Part shown: in pieces, positions 35,467 through 43,613 of the stretch
How the letters are laid out: each line of letters begins with the position of its first letter
Position numbering within the stretch: position 1 is the first letter of the stretch
Source: Cytophagales bacterium
Lineage (GTDB): Bacteria > Bacteroidota > Bacteroidia > Cytophagales > 172606-1
Length of the DNA: 48,703 nt
Reading direction: 5' to 3'
NCBI GenBank assembly: GCA_030446715.1
Contig: JAUJMU010000019.1
Span: 1-48,703 of the forward strand
Translations under genes and position numbers: made by a program
Notes under the pieces: generated by a model
Databases searched by the model: none
What the model saw: only the letters and a program-made list of their open reading frames with translations
What the model was told of the DNA's origin: nothing

Positions 35467-35619
35467 ATGCTCAGAAACCTGTTTAAATTTTTTATGCTGC
35501 GAAGACTGCTCGGTGGCGGCGGCCGCCGGACTGGCGCTGGTGGCGGAATCGGCTGCCTCGGATTTATTGCCGTGCTGGTAATTGTATATCTGATTTACCA
35601 GTACTTTTTTGCGGTATAG
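35467..35619 (+). CDS. Small glycine-rich single-pass membrane protein
   Basis: 50 residues (MLRNLFKFFMLRRLL, a GGGG/RRTGAGGGIG stretch and a hydrophobic helix LGFIAVLVIVYLIYQYFF). Small enough to be chance, but the basic N-terminus plus helix is coherent. The function is unknown. Confidence 0.5.
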   Translation: MLRNLFKFFMLRRLLGGGGRRTGAGGGIGCLGFIAVLVIVYLIYQYFFAV

Positions 35620-35679
35620 GCCTTCAGGTAATTGTATCTGTTTTTGGGCGCCTGAGCACACTCCATAACCGGTCAGCTG

Positions 35680-36252
35680 CTAAGGATGAACCGCTACGAT
35701 TCTGAATGAACCGTCAGCTCCGGTTGCCTGCAGTTCAGGCATATGGGACGGACTCTCACCGGCTTGGGGTAAAAATACGCTGGCCTGGTCCAGATGCTCC
35801 TGCACCACCAGCCAGTTTTTAACTTCTATGGCTCTTTTCTGATCCGGCGCTCCCGCTTCTGCGGACCCGTGGCTGTACAGGTACACCCTGCCCTGCGGAA
35901 ACCGCTCTTTGATCGAATTGGCGATCTGCTTCAGTTCCTGCTTTACCTCCAGGCTTATTTCTCCGTTTTCCGGAGTAAACATCAGCTCCCCCGGGAGGCT
36001 GTAAACGGTCATCCGGTCATTGCCGCTGACCCCGATCCGCGCGGACCTGATTTCATCGTACTGCAGGGGCTGTATGCCACTGGCGACGGAGGTAGCGGGT
36101 TCGCCGGCAGCGCCATCGGCCGGCCTGTCACTGGCATTCATATCATCTTCGGGCCTCGCCGCACCGGATGACTCAGTCTGCCCAGTAAAATCACAGGAGG
36201 TGCCGATCCGCACCAGTGTGAACGCCAGTAAAACGATGAATAAAAACCGCAT
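35680..36252 (-). CDS. OmpA-like lipoprotein
   Basis: 190 residues. Lipobox in VRIGTSCDF (Cys20). An acidic linker (about 25-60) is followed by an OmpA-like domain: LMFTPENGEISLEVKQEL, IANSIKERFPQGRVYLYSHG, then KRAIEVKNWLV and a short C-terminal strand (SFRIVAVHP). The usual peptidoglycan-binding residues are only partly recognisable (SHGSAEAG in place of GHTD), so the binding may differ. Confidence 0.65.
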   Translation of the reverse strand: MRFLFIVLLAFTLVRIGTSCDFTGQTESSGAARPEDDMNASDRPADGAAGEPATSVASGIQPLQYDEIRSARIGVSGNDRMTVYSLPGELMFTPENGEISLEVKQELKQIANSIKERFPQGRVYLYSHGSAEAGAPDQKRAIEVKNWLVVQEHLDQASVFLPQAGESPSHMPELQATGADGSFRIVAVHP

Positions 36253-36574
36253 AAACCCGCTGGAGTTAAGGTGATGGAAAATACCTTCTGCTCATGCACC
36301 AAAAACTGTGCCTGTTGCCGGTACAGAGGCTGCGTAAAAGTTCAGGAGTTGCCGGATTATTTAGTGGGTTCTGTTTTATACTCCGGTTGGGCATTCAGGG
36401 TTGTCACTTTTCATTGAACATGGTGATGACTTAAAATGAGAAAAACCGGAGCAGTAATTCCGGTTCAGATTTTTCAGGTTAGCCGGCCGGGCTGAAATAC
36501 GTTATCCTGTCAACTGTTTATTTATCTAACAACGAACAACTAATAACCAGAACCACTTAACCGTTCAACTCCTT
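36253..36574. other. Intergenic region with terminator and simple repeat
   Basis: No gene. A minus-strand terminator lies at 36437-36465. Near 36524-36556 is one of the simple AACAACNAATAACC repeats that recur in this window. Confidence 0.45.
36437..36465 (-). terminator. Terminator of the lipoprotein at 36575
   Basis: On the minus strand AACCGGA (36465-36459) and TCCGGTT (36450-36444) form a stem followed by TTTTCTC, about 110 bp after the stop codon. Confidence 0.55.
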
Positions 36575-37165
36575 TCAGAACGTCTGGTAATCAACTGAAT
36601 CACTCTGGCCGGTCACTTTCCAGCGCCGCGCTCCAACATCAAAATAGCTTTTGCCATCCGGGAACTCCACCCAGTCGTCTTCCCGTTTGTCAGGCAGGTA
36701 TGCATCCACGTTACCGGTTTCCACCATTGTGGAAAACAGAGTTTTCCCTTTACGCGTCAACTTCTCCTGCTCCATTTTCCACGTCCGGAATACCTCTTCA
36801 TAGGAAGCAATATTCCCCCGGTGGTCGTACTTCAGGCGGCCTCCGATGGCTACGCGCTTTTCACGCAGACTCGGAGCCGGGCGGGTAATCATAAAATAAT
36901 GGGTGCTGTCGGGCCCGATGTGATACTGCTGCACATCGTATTTTTTCATCTCCTCATCATAATAGGCATCAAAGCGGGCATTGAATTTGTCTTTGTGGGT
37001 TACCCGCTTGGGGAGTCTGGCGGTGTAGCGGGCAATCTTTTGCAGAAACTGCTCCTGCTCAGCCCTGGACAGATACGTTTCCGGCTGGTATTGCGCTGCC
37101 TGCCGGCAGGCGGTACCCGCAAGGATGATGATAAAAAAAGAAATCCGGAAAATCAAGTTCTTCAT
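36575..37165 (-). CDS. Hypothetical lipoprotein
   Basis: 196 residues from ATG 37165. Signal and lipobox ILAGTACRQ (Cys19-20). The mature protein is charged and helical at first (LSRAEQEQFLQKIARYTARLPKR), then has strands (HYFMITRPAPSLREKRVAIGGRL, KTLFSTMVETGNVDAYLPDK, FDVGARRWKV). No family recognised. The frame is open for 20 codons upstream of the chosen ATG. It lies downstream of the beta-helix lipoprotein, separated by a terminator. Confidence 0.7.
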   Translation of the reverse strand: MKNLIFRISFFIIILAGTACRQAAQYQPETYLSRAEQEQFLQKIARYTARLPKRVTHKDKFNARFDAYYDEEMKKYDVQQYHIGPDSTHYFMITRPAPSLREKRVAIGGRLKYDHRGNIASYEEVFRTWKMEQEKLTRKGKTLFSTMVETGNVDAYLPDKREDDWVEFPDGKSYFDVGARRWKVTGQSDSVDYQTF

Positions 37166-37184
37166 GTTCACATATCCCTTAAAC

Positions 37185-37217
37185 AAAAGACTTACCTCTT
37201 TGGAAGGTAAGTCTTTT
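37185..37217. terminator. Terminator of the beta-helix lipoprotein
   Basis: Perfect 13-bp stem AAAAGACTTACCT (37185-37197) and AGGTAAGTCTTTT (37205-37217), loop 7 nt. With an A tract on one side and T tract on the other it works on the minus strand. Confidence 0.75.
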
Positions 37218-37238
37218 ACAGTCAAAATTTAAGCTGTT

Positions 37239-38672
37239 TTACTGGGCATACCGGGCTTCAACAGGATCAAAATTAGCCCAGCCGTCAGTCCAGTCGGTGG
37301 TGCCGAAAGCGCCGCGGTAAGCTACCTTCTCGAAGAAAGGGCCGGATACCTTGGCATTGGTGAAGGCTGCGGTTTTAGCCGGGGTGATGGTAAAACTGGG
37401 GTTAGCCGGGTACTGGCCCAAAGGAAACGAGCCGAAGAACCACTGCTCATTGATGTTGTTGGCCGTATAGTCAGGCTTGGTCGGAACGGGAGGGTTGGCA
37501 GCCGGCGACGCCTCGGGCGTATTCCGTATCACTTCATTGCCGTTGGACGTCCAGAGGGTTTCTATCCCTGCAACACCAGTAGTCTGGTCCGTTGCAAACG
37601 GCACAGAGGCAGTGGTACCGGAGCCCACGGCGATAAGGGTATTATTGGCCAGTACTCCGGTACGGGCATTGTAATTGGCTATCGTGTTGGCACCATCCAG
37701 CCGCAGGCCCGTCAGGAAACCGGTAATCACTGAGTTGAAGATGGAGATAGCGGCATTCCGGCGGATGTGCATGGCGTTCTGATAGTTGCCATTCAGACTG
37801 GTACGGGTGTTTATTCTCGGTCCCAGGATGGTTATGTTGGAGAACACAGCGGACGTCAGCGGGACGGCTGCGGAACCGGTTGCGTCGTTGTCCACTTCAA
37901 AGCCGTTGGAGCCGGACTGGTCGGCGAAGGAAGGGTTCCGGATGGCCGCTCCGAACTGTACGTTGCCGGTGTAACCGAAATCCACGTCAAAATCGTCATC
38001 CCACGTGGCGTACGAAACCAGGTATTTGCCGTTTACCGTTCCGCCAAACCACTCAAAGCCGTCGTCACCGCCGTAGGATACCTGCACGCGGTCAATGGTG
38101 GTACCATTGCCGATGCCGCCCATGGTCAGGCTGTTGGTTTCGTTGTTGGGCGTAAGTTCAATGCCGGCAAATTCAATCCGGACATACTGTAACGTGCCGG
38201 AATTTTCGGCGTCGTTGGCAGTGCTGTTCTGGGTACCGAAACGGGCCACCGGATCAATGCCTTCAATGGCCGGACGGTTCTGGTTTACGTTGGCCCGGCC
38301 CAGCATCACGATGCCGCCCCAGTCGCCGCGGTCTCTTTCACCCTGCGCCTGGTTGGAGGTAAATACAATCGGGTTGGTGGCAGTGCCCCTGGCCTCAATT
38401 CTTCCGCCCTCGTTGATGATCAGCGTACCCTTGGTTCTCCTTTCGCCGTAGATGACCGTGCCCGGCTCAATGGTCAGCACCTGACCTGTCTGCACGAATA
38501 CCTGGCCTTTCAGAAGGTAACGGTTAGCAGCCGTAAGGGTTTGGGTGGACAGGTTGCCCGACAACTCAACCACCTGGGTGTTTCCCGTTCCGGGACCGGT
38601 AGCCGGATCATCCTTACAGGCAAAGTTAGCAGCCAGCAGGCCCAGCAGACTTAATCTCAATAGTTTTTTCAT
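37239..38672 (-). CDS. Beta-helix surface lipoprotein, partner of the TonB receptor
   Basis: 477 residues. Lipobox NFAC (Cys19). The chain has right-handed beta-helix rungs: LSGNLSTQTLTAANRYLLKG, GQVLTIEPGTVIYG, GTLIINEGGRIEARG, PIVFTSNQ, GTLQYVRIEFAG, TIDRVQVSYGGDDGFEWFGG, SNITILG and SVITGFLTGLRLDG. This type often accompanies a TonB receptor. A ligand-binding or degradative role at the cell surface is likely; the ligand is unknown. Its own promoter has the Pho-box geometry (38705-38749), and it lies directly after the receptor gene. Confidence 0.75.
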   Translation of the reverse strand: MKKLLRLSLLGLLAANFACKDDPATGPGTGNTQVVELSGNLSTQTLTAANRYLLKGQVFVQTGQVLTIEPGTVIYGERRTKGTLIINEGGRIEARGTATNPIVFTSNQAQGERDRGDWGGIVMLGRANVNQNRPAIEGIDPVARFGTQNSTANDAENSGTLQYVRIEFAGIELTPNNETNSLTMGGIGNGTTIDRVQVSYGGDDGFEWFGGTVNGKYLVSYATWDDDFDVDFGYTGNVQFGAAIRNPSFADQSGSNGFEVDNDATGSAAVPLTSAVFSNITILGPRINTRTSLNGNYQNAMHIRRNAAISIFNSVITGFLTGLRLDGANTIANYNARTGVLANNTLIAVGSGTTASVPFATDQTTGVAGIETLWTSNGNEVIRNTPEASPAANPPVPTKPDYTANNINEQWFFGSFPLGQYPANPSFTITPAKTAAFTNAKVSGPFFEKVAYRGAFGTTDWTDGWANFDPVEARYAQ

Positions 38673-38704
38673 GGTTATTATGGTTACTTGATAAAATGAC
38701 AGTT

Positions 38705-38749
38705 CAAAATTAGACTTCTGATGTTACTATACTGTTACTCAATCTTTAT
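38705..38749 (-). promoter_or_regulatory. Candidate Pho-box promoter of the beta-helix lipoprotein
   Basis: Minus strand: ATAAAG, 5 nt, GTAACA, 5 nt, GTAACA, 9 nt, TAATTTTG. The -7 box (38705-38712) is a perfect TAnnTTTG; the ATG is about 32 bp downstream. Two identical hexamers at 11-bp spacing make this the clearest example of the layout. Confidence 0.6.
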
Positions 38750-38767
38750 ATAATCACCCGGTTGCGG

Positions 38768-41566
38768 TTAAAGCCGGACTTGTACGCCTGCCGTGAACAG
38801 TGCACCGCGCCGGTAGCCGGTAATCAGCTGATCCACCCCGTTGATCTCCCGGTTCCGGTCCGAATCCTGAAAGAAGCGGAAAGGGGCGTTCAGGATGTTC
38901 TGGCCACCCAGCTTCAGGGTGAGCCGTTCGCCGATGGTTTTGCTCACCGTCAGGTCCAGCATGTTGCGGGGCATTTCGTATACGGTGGGGAATATGTCGC
39001 TGCCCACACGGAAGATCCGCTTGCCGAACACGTTGTAAAACACGTTGACGGCAAATCCGCGGTCCTGGTCATCATAGAAAGCCGCAAGGTTCACAATGTA
39101 CGGCGACTGGCCCTGGAGTGCCCGCACCCGGTCCTGAATCAGCGTAGGATCATCCCCGAGGTCTACCCGGCTGTAAATCAGGGAGCCGTTGAGCACCAGG
39201 GAAAGGTTTTTGAGGAAGCTGCCGGCCGCAATGTCAGACAGTGATTTTCTGACTTCCAGCTCAACGCCCACGTTGTTGGCAAGGTCAGCATTGGCAAACG
39301 AGAAAAGCTGGTTGCCGTCGGAGGCTTGTGCTACGTAGTTTTCAATCGGACGGCTGAAGTTCTTATAAAATCCAGCCAGTGAAACAGTCTCACCGGGACG
39401 GGGATAAAACTCATAGCGGAGGTCAAGGTTATGAATCCGGGCGGTTTCCAGATCAGGATTACCCGTCACGTTGGCCTCATTTACGAAATCATAGTACAGG
39501 AAGGGCGCCAGCTCCCGGAATTCCGGGCGGTTTACCGTGCGGCTGTAGGCCAGCCTGATCAGGGAGCGGTCCGAAAGGTCGTAAGCCAAGTTGGCGAAGG
39601 GCATTGGCACCAGAATAGGGTTGTCTACATTCAGTGCAACACCCGCGTTGTTACGGCTCTGCAGTTGCTGGCGGTTGAATTCCAGCCTTGCTCCGGTAGA
39701 CAAGTGAAACTTGCCCAAGGGGATAGATATACTGCCGTAGCCGGCAGTAAGCAGGTTAGTGCCTGAGTAGCTGTCGGAAACATTAGTCCCTTCGGTTGCT
39801 TCAACATTCCCGCGCCCAATGTTTTCCGGGGCAAAAAACTGATCAATCGGCAGCCCGGTTAACTCAGCCCGGGGATTCAGGACATTGTAGGAGAAGTACC
39901 GGGCCGAAAAAGAACGGTCTCTGTAATCCAGATAGTAGCCGATCTTAAAGGAAAGTGCTTTTTCTGCATCCGCTTGCCCAAGTTTATGTTCGTAATCCAA
40001 GCCGTGCGAAACGCTGTACTCATTCAGATTTGAGTAAAAGCGTGAATTGTCAATCAAGCTACTCCGCGAAGGGGTAATGATTTCAAACGGGTCTTCAGTA
40101 CCCACACGGCGGAAGGTCCGGAACCGGCGGAAGTCGGGTTCGTTTCTCAGCAGGTAGTTGCTGCCAACCAGCCAGCTGAGGGTTCGGCGGCCGTCTTCGT
40201 CCAGCTTGTGCGTACCCAGCAACTGACCGCTGTAAATGCGGCGTTCGTTGTACCGGAAACCGTAGTTCTGCAGTTCATCATTGGGACGCTGTAACACCAG
40301 TTGTCCTTGACGGAGTACGGTTTCGTGATCACCGATCTGGTTGTAAAGGTTTTTGAATTCAATCGTGGTCCGGGGGCTCAGCACGAAACGCCAGTTGTGA
40401 ATCACGCCGATCCGGTTGTTCCGCTCATAAAAATCATCGTTGTACTGAAATATCGGGGCACCTTGCGCACCGGTTTCCGGATCAAACTGTAGATACAGGT
40501 TACGGTCTACATTTGCGGACAGTGAGCCGTAGGAGTAATTGACCGAAGTCAGATTACTGATATCCATCTTGCCCAGGGAAAAGCGGCGGCCGAGACCTAC
40601 GCCAAAGCTGAAGTCCGGGGCAGCCGTGGACTGGATGGGGGTAAAGTTATTGGGCAACTGCCTCACCGCGTTCAGACCGTTTTCGCCGCTCACATCGTTC
40701 AGGCTGGCCGGGAAATTGTCGGGCAGTTTGCGGAAGCCGTTGTCAAAGCCGAGGAAGTCCGTGGGGCTGGTCCGGCTTTGCTGAAAAGTATTGAAAGTAG
40801 TACCGGCGCGGTAGCCGCCGCTGACAGAAAAATTGGTAAAGTTTTCGTTTACGGCAGTCTGGGTAAATAACTTGATGACGCCGCCGGCAAAATCACCGGG
40901 CAGATCAGCCGTGCCGGATTTGAATACCAGCATCCGCTCGATCATGCTGCTGGGAATCAGATCAAACGAAAAGGAACGGATGTCAATTTCAGTACTCGGC
41001 GCAATGGCGTTGTTGATCATTACCTGATTGTACCGCTCACTTACCCCGCGGATCATCACGAACCGGCCGTCCTGAATGGTAATGCCCGGAACCCGCATCA
41101 TGACCTGGGCGGCGTCCCGGTCCATTGACCGCTGGATTTGCTCGGAAGATACGCCGCTTACCACCTGCGGGGAGTTCCGGATCTCGTTGATTACGGCCCG
41201 GTCGGTGCTGGCCTCGCGGACACCCACCACCACAATATCCTGCAGCTGCGTAACATCTTCTTCCAGAGAAGTATTGAGAGAGGTGGCTTTTCCGTCTTCC
41301 ACCACAACGCCTTCTACCTTTTTGGTCCGGTAGGAGATGTATGAAATGAGAATGTCCGCTTTTCCGGCCGGCACCCTTGGGATTACGTAGTTGCCGTTTA
41401 CATCGGTAGCCGCGCCGTTGGTGGTGCCTTCAACAACCACACTGGCGCCGATAATTGCTTCATTGGTAACTGCATCGCGGATAGTGCCTTTTACGGAACC
41501 TGTCTGGGCATACAGGCTTATGGAAAAGAAAGAAAAAAATAGGACAAAATATATGCGGTGTAACAT
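38768..41566 (-). CDS. TonB-dependent outer-membrane receptor
   Basis: 932 residues from ATG 41566, giving a signal peptide MLHRIYFVLFFSFFSISLYAQ. An N-terminal carboxypeptidase-regulatory-like domain (GSVKGTIRDAVTNEAIIGAS), the plug (VVSGVSSEQIQRSMDRDAAQ, VMMRVPGITIQDGRFVMIRG, GVSERYNQVMINNA) and a 22-strand barrel ending in GALFTAGVQVRL. It imports a large ligand with TonB energy. No SusD accompanies it; the beta-helix lipoprotein downstream likely fills the surface-lid role. A phosphorus-related ligand is suggested only by the promoter motif and the gene content of the window. Confidence 0.88.
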   Translation of the reverse strand: MLHRIYFVLFFSFFSISLYAQTGSVKGTIRDAVTNEAIIGASVVVEGTTNGAATDVNGNYVIPRVPAGKADILISYISYRTKKVEGVVVEDGKATSLNTSLEEDVTQLQDIVVVGVREASTDRAVINEIRNSPQVVSGVSSEQIQRSMDRDAAQVMMRVPGITIQDGRFVMIRGVSERYNQVMINNAIAPSTEIDIRSFSFDLIPSSMIERMLVFKSGTADLPGDFAGGVIKLFTQTAVNENFTNFSVSGGYRAGTTFNTFQQSRTSPTDFLGFDNGFRKLPDNFPASLNDVSGENGLNAVRQLPNNFTPIQSTAAPDFSFGVGLGRRFSLGKMDISNLTSVNYSYGSLSANVDRNLYLQFDPETGAQGAPIFQYNDDFYERNNRIGVIHNWRFVLSPRTTIEFKNLYNQIGDHETVLRQGQLVLQRPNDELQNYGFRYNERRIYSGQLLGTHKLDEDGRRTLSWLVGSNYLLRNEPDFRRFRTFRRVGTEDPFEIITPSRSSLIDNSRFYSNLNEYSVSHGLDYEHKLGQADAEKALSFKIGYYLDYRDRSFSARYFSYNVLNPRAELTGLPIDQFFAPENIGRGNVEATEGTNVSDSYSGTNLLTAGYGSISIPLGKFHLSTGARLEFNRQQLQSRNNAGVALNVDNPILVPMPFANLAYDLSDRSLIRLAYSRTVNRPEFRELAPFLYYDFVNEANVTGNPDLETARIHNLDLRYEFYPRPGETVSLAGFYKNFSRPIENYVAQASDGNQLFSFANADLANNVGVELEVRKSLSDIAAGSFLKNLSLVLNGSLIYSRVDLGDDPTLIQDRVRALQGQSPYIVNLAAFYDDQDRGFAVNVFYNVFGKRIFRVGSDIFPTVYEMPRNMLDLTVSKTIGERLTLKLGGQNILNAPFRFFQDSDRNREINGVDQLITGYRRGALFTAGVQVRL

Positions 41567-41628
41567 ATTGGAATGTTTCCGCAAAGCTACCGGGACACTA
41601 TTAGCTTATGGTTGCGGCACTATTAAAT

Positions 41629-41673
41629 AAAAATTATTGAAACGGCCCTAAGATTAAGTTAATGTTAAGTGTC
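41629..41673 (-). promoter_or_regulatory. Candidate Pho-box promoter of the TonB receptor
   Basis: Minus strand: TTAACT, 5 nt, TTAGGG, 9 nt, TAATTTTT (7 of 8 to TAnnTTTG; 41629-41636). The geometry equals the other two sites, but the hexamers are less alike. A second -7-like box TAGCTTTG at 41582 is closer to the ATG. Confidence 0.4.
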
Positions 41674-41860
41674 TTGCAGAATCCGCCGTGCGGTTCATGC
41701 TGAGGTAACAGAAAATATTTATTTGGTTAATATATGCCGGCCGGCCCTGTTTGGTACATAAATAAGGTTTCAGCAGTATTTTGTCTGCATCAGGACCGTT
41801 ACCTGCTAAGGTACAACCGCCATCCCCGGACCTGATCACCGTACTTTTCTCCGGTGTTGC

Positions 41861-41902
41861 CTACCGCCCGATGGCGACCTTCTTCAGGATCATCTCCATC
41901 TC
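41861..41902 (-). pseudogene. 3'-end fossil of a moxR-type gene
   Basis: On the minus strand the last codons read EMEMILKKVAIGR-stop, matching the C-terminus of the MoxR gene (VEMILKKVAIGR). Over 37 bp (41862-41898 against 42520-42556) there are 34 identities. It flanks the toxin-antitoxin pair on the side away from moxR. Confidence 0.75.
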
Positions 41903-41937
41903 AAAACACCTTATTGCTCATTTTCGTATTTTAGCGT

Positions 41938-42138
41938 ATGCAAATTGCCCTGATTCAATTACCCTCCAAAGAAGACGTGGAACTTCTTATGGCTCTGGTC
42001 CATAAAATGGGCGGCACGGGCCGAAACCTTACTGAAGATGAATTTGAGGATGCCGCTCTGGGAGTCCTGATGCAGCAGCAACGCACCGGTGACAACGTGA
42101 GCCGGGAGGAGGTAATGGCTAAGCTGCGGCGGGCATGA
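41938..42138 (+). CDS. Antitoxin of a RelE/ParE-type module
   Basis: 66 residues, acidic (MQIALIQLPSKEDVELLMAL, then a GRNLTEDEFEDA stretch and a helical tail VSREEVMAKLRRA). Its stop overlaps the ATG of the RelE-like toxin (ATGA), the typical antitoxin-first layout. No family name can be given. It is intact whereas the toxin is broken. Confidence 0.7.
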   Translation: MQIALIQLPSKEDVELLMALVHKMGGTGRNLTEDEFEDAALGVLMQQQRTGDNVSREEVMAKLRRA

Positions 42139-42402
42139 ACATTGTTTTTGACCAGTCCTTTTACAAGAGCCTCGATAAGTTGCGCAATGCCGGCACCAAA
42201 GAACGGGTAGCCGCCCTGATCGGGCAGATAGAAGCCGCTGAGAATCTCTCAGATTCCGGGGCTCAGAAAGATGGAAGGTTTTAAAACTTTTTACCGCATC
42301 CGTCTGGGTGACTATCGGGTAGGTGTGGAACTGGAGGCTGACTTGATGGTCCGTTTTATTATCATTGCCCACCGAAAAGAAATTTACCGGTTCTTTCCCT
42401 AA
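42135..42402 (+). pseudogene. RelE/ParE-type toxin with frameshift
   Basis: Frame one reads MNIVFDQSFYKSLDKLRNAG, then KERVAALIGQIEAAENLS and stops early at about 42285. With the frame corrected near 42247 the RelE core reads IPGLRKMEGFKTFYRIRLGD, then YRVGVELEADLMVRFIIIAH and RKEIYRFFP-stop (42402). About two bases seem lost in the serine codon before IPG. The corrected protein is about 88 residues with the usual basic ribonuclease-type face. Confidence 0.8.
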
Positions 42403-42518
42403 GCACCTCTAAGTATCCGGGCAAGGGCAATACGGCTTTTTGTTCTTATCAGGTTTTGGCTATTACCAATCGGACAACTAAATAACCAACAACTACTTAA
42501 TTACCGCTTGTTGCCACG

Positions 42519-43504
42519 TTACCGCCCGATGGCCACTTTCTTCAGAATCATCTCCACGATTTGCGAGGAACTGATGCCGTCGGCTTCGGCTTCGTAGTTA
42601 AGCAGCAGGCGGTGGTTCATTACATCGTGGGCCACCTCCTTGATGTCCTCCGGCAGCACGTAATCGCGGCCGCTGAGGAAGGCCATGGCCCTGGCGGCCC
42701 GGTTGAGGTTGATGCTGGCCCTCGGCGACACGCCAAACTGGATGTAAGCGGCTTCCTCCTTCAGCCCGTAGTCCAGCGCCGCCGGGTGGCAAATACCAGT
42801 TCAATGATGTACTTTTCCAGGGTCTCGGAAATGGAGACGCGGTTGATCTCGTCGCGGATGGCGAAAATATCGCCCTTGTCGAGCACGGTCCGTACATCGC
42901 CGCTGAAGTTTACGTTTGCCATCCGGCGCATCACTTCCAGCTCCTGGGTTTTATCCAGATAATCGACGTACACCTTCATCATGAACCGGTCTACCTGGGC
43001 TTCGGGCAACGGATAAGTTCCTTCCTGCTCCACGGGGTTCTGGGTGGCCAGCACCAGAAAAGGCTTGTCCAGCGGGTAGGTGGTATCGCCGATGGTCACC
43101 TGCCGCTCCTGCATGGCTTCGAGCAGGGCACTCTGCACCTTGGCCGGCGACCGGTTTACCTCGTCGGCGAGGATCAGGTTGGCGAAGATGGGGCCTTTCT
43201 TTACTTCAAACTCGCCGGTTTTCTGGTTATAGATCATCGTGCCCACCAGGTCGGCCGGCAGCAGGTCGGGGGTAAACTGAATGCGGTGGAAGTCGAGGTG
43301 CAGCACCCGGGCCAGCGTATTGATGATCAATGTTTTGGCCAGCCCCGGTACGCCTTCCAGCAGAATGTGTCCGTTGGTAAAGAGCCCGATCAGCAGGCGG
43401 TTCAGCATCCGCTCCTGGCCTACCACTACCTTGCCTACTTCCTCAATGACCTGCTGCACTTTCAGCTGCTGCAGCCTGATCCGGTCCAGTTCGGTTATTT
43501 CCAT
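42519..43504 (-). pseudogene. MoxR-type AAA+ ATPase with frameshift
   Basis: The N-terminal frame (43504 to 42761) has the AAA+ core: Walker A GVPGLAKTL, ILADEVNRSPAKVQSALLEAMQERQV, LATQNPVEQEGTYPLPEAQVDRF. It breaks near 42781 in GC-repeat sequence (ACCCGGCGGCGC). Past it, another frame continues AALDYGLKEEAAYIQFGVSP, RASINLNRAARAMAFLSGRD and ends VEMILKKVAIGR at 42519. The join removes or adds a few bases, by slippage or sequencing error. MoxR ATPases are chaperone-like and usually pair with DUF58 and VWA genes; none is present here. Confidence 0.8.
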
Positions 43505-43612
43505 AGTTCGTTGTTAGTTGTTCGTTATCAGTTGTTCGGTGTCCGGTTCTCCGGAGAAGTTCAGCCTGTAATATAAACCGAACAACGAATAACCAGCAAC
43601 CAACAACCAAAG
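43504..43612. repeat. Inverted copies of a simple GTT/AAC intergenic repeat
   Basis: The left part has GTTCGTTGTTAGTTGTTCG (43506-43524) and the right part near 43576-43612 the complementary-type wording AACAACGAATAACC, AACCAACAACC. Related runs occur near 36524, 42464 and 48255, often just upstream of a start codon. Confidence 0.5.
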
Positions 43613-43613
43613 C

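Noticed and set aside
41582-41589. TAGCTTTG as the main promoter of the TonB receptor
   Set aside because: A perfect -7 box, but it would leave only about 8 nt of leader and lacks the hexamer array; kept only as an alternative.
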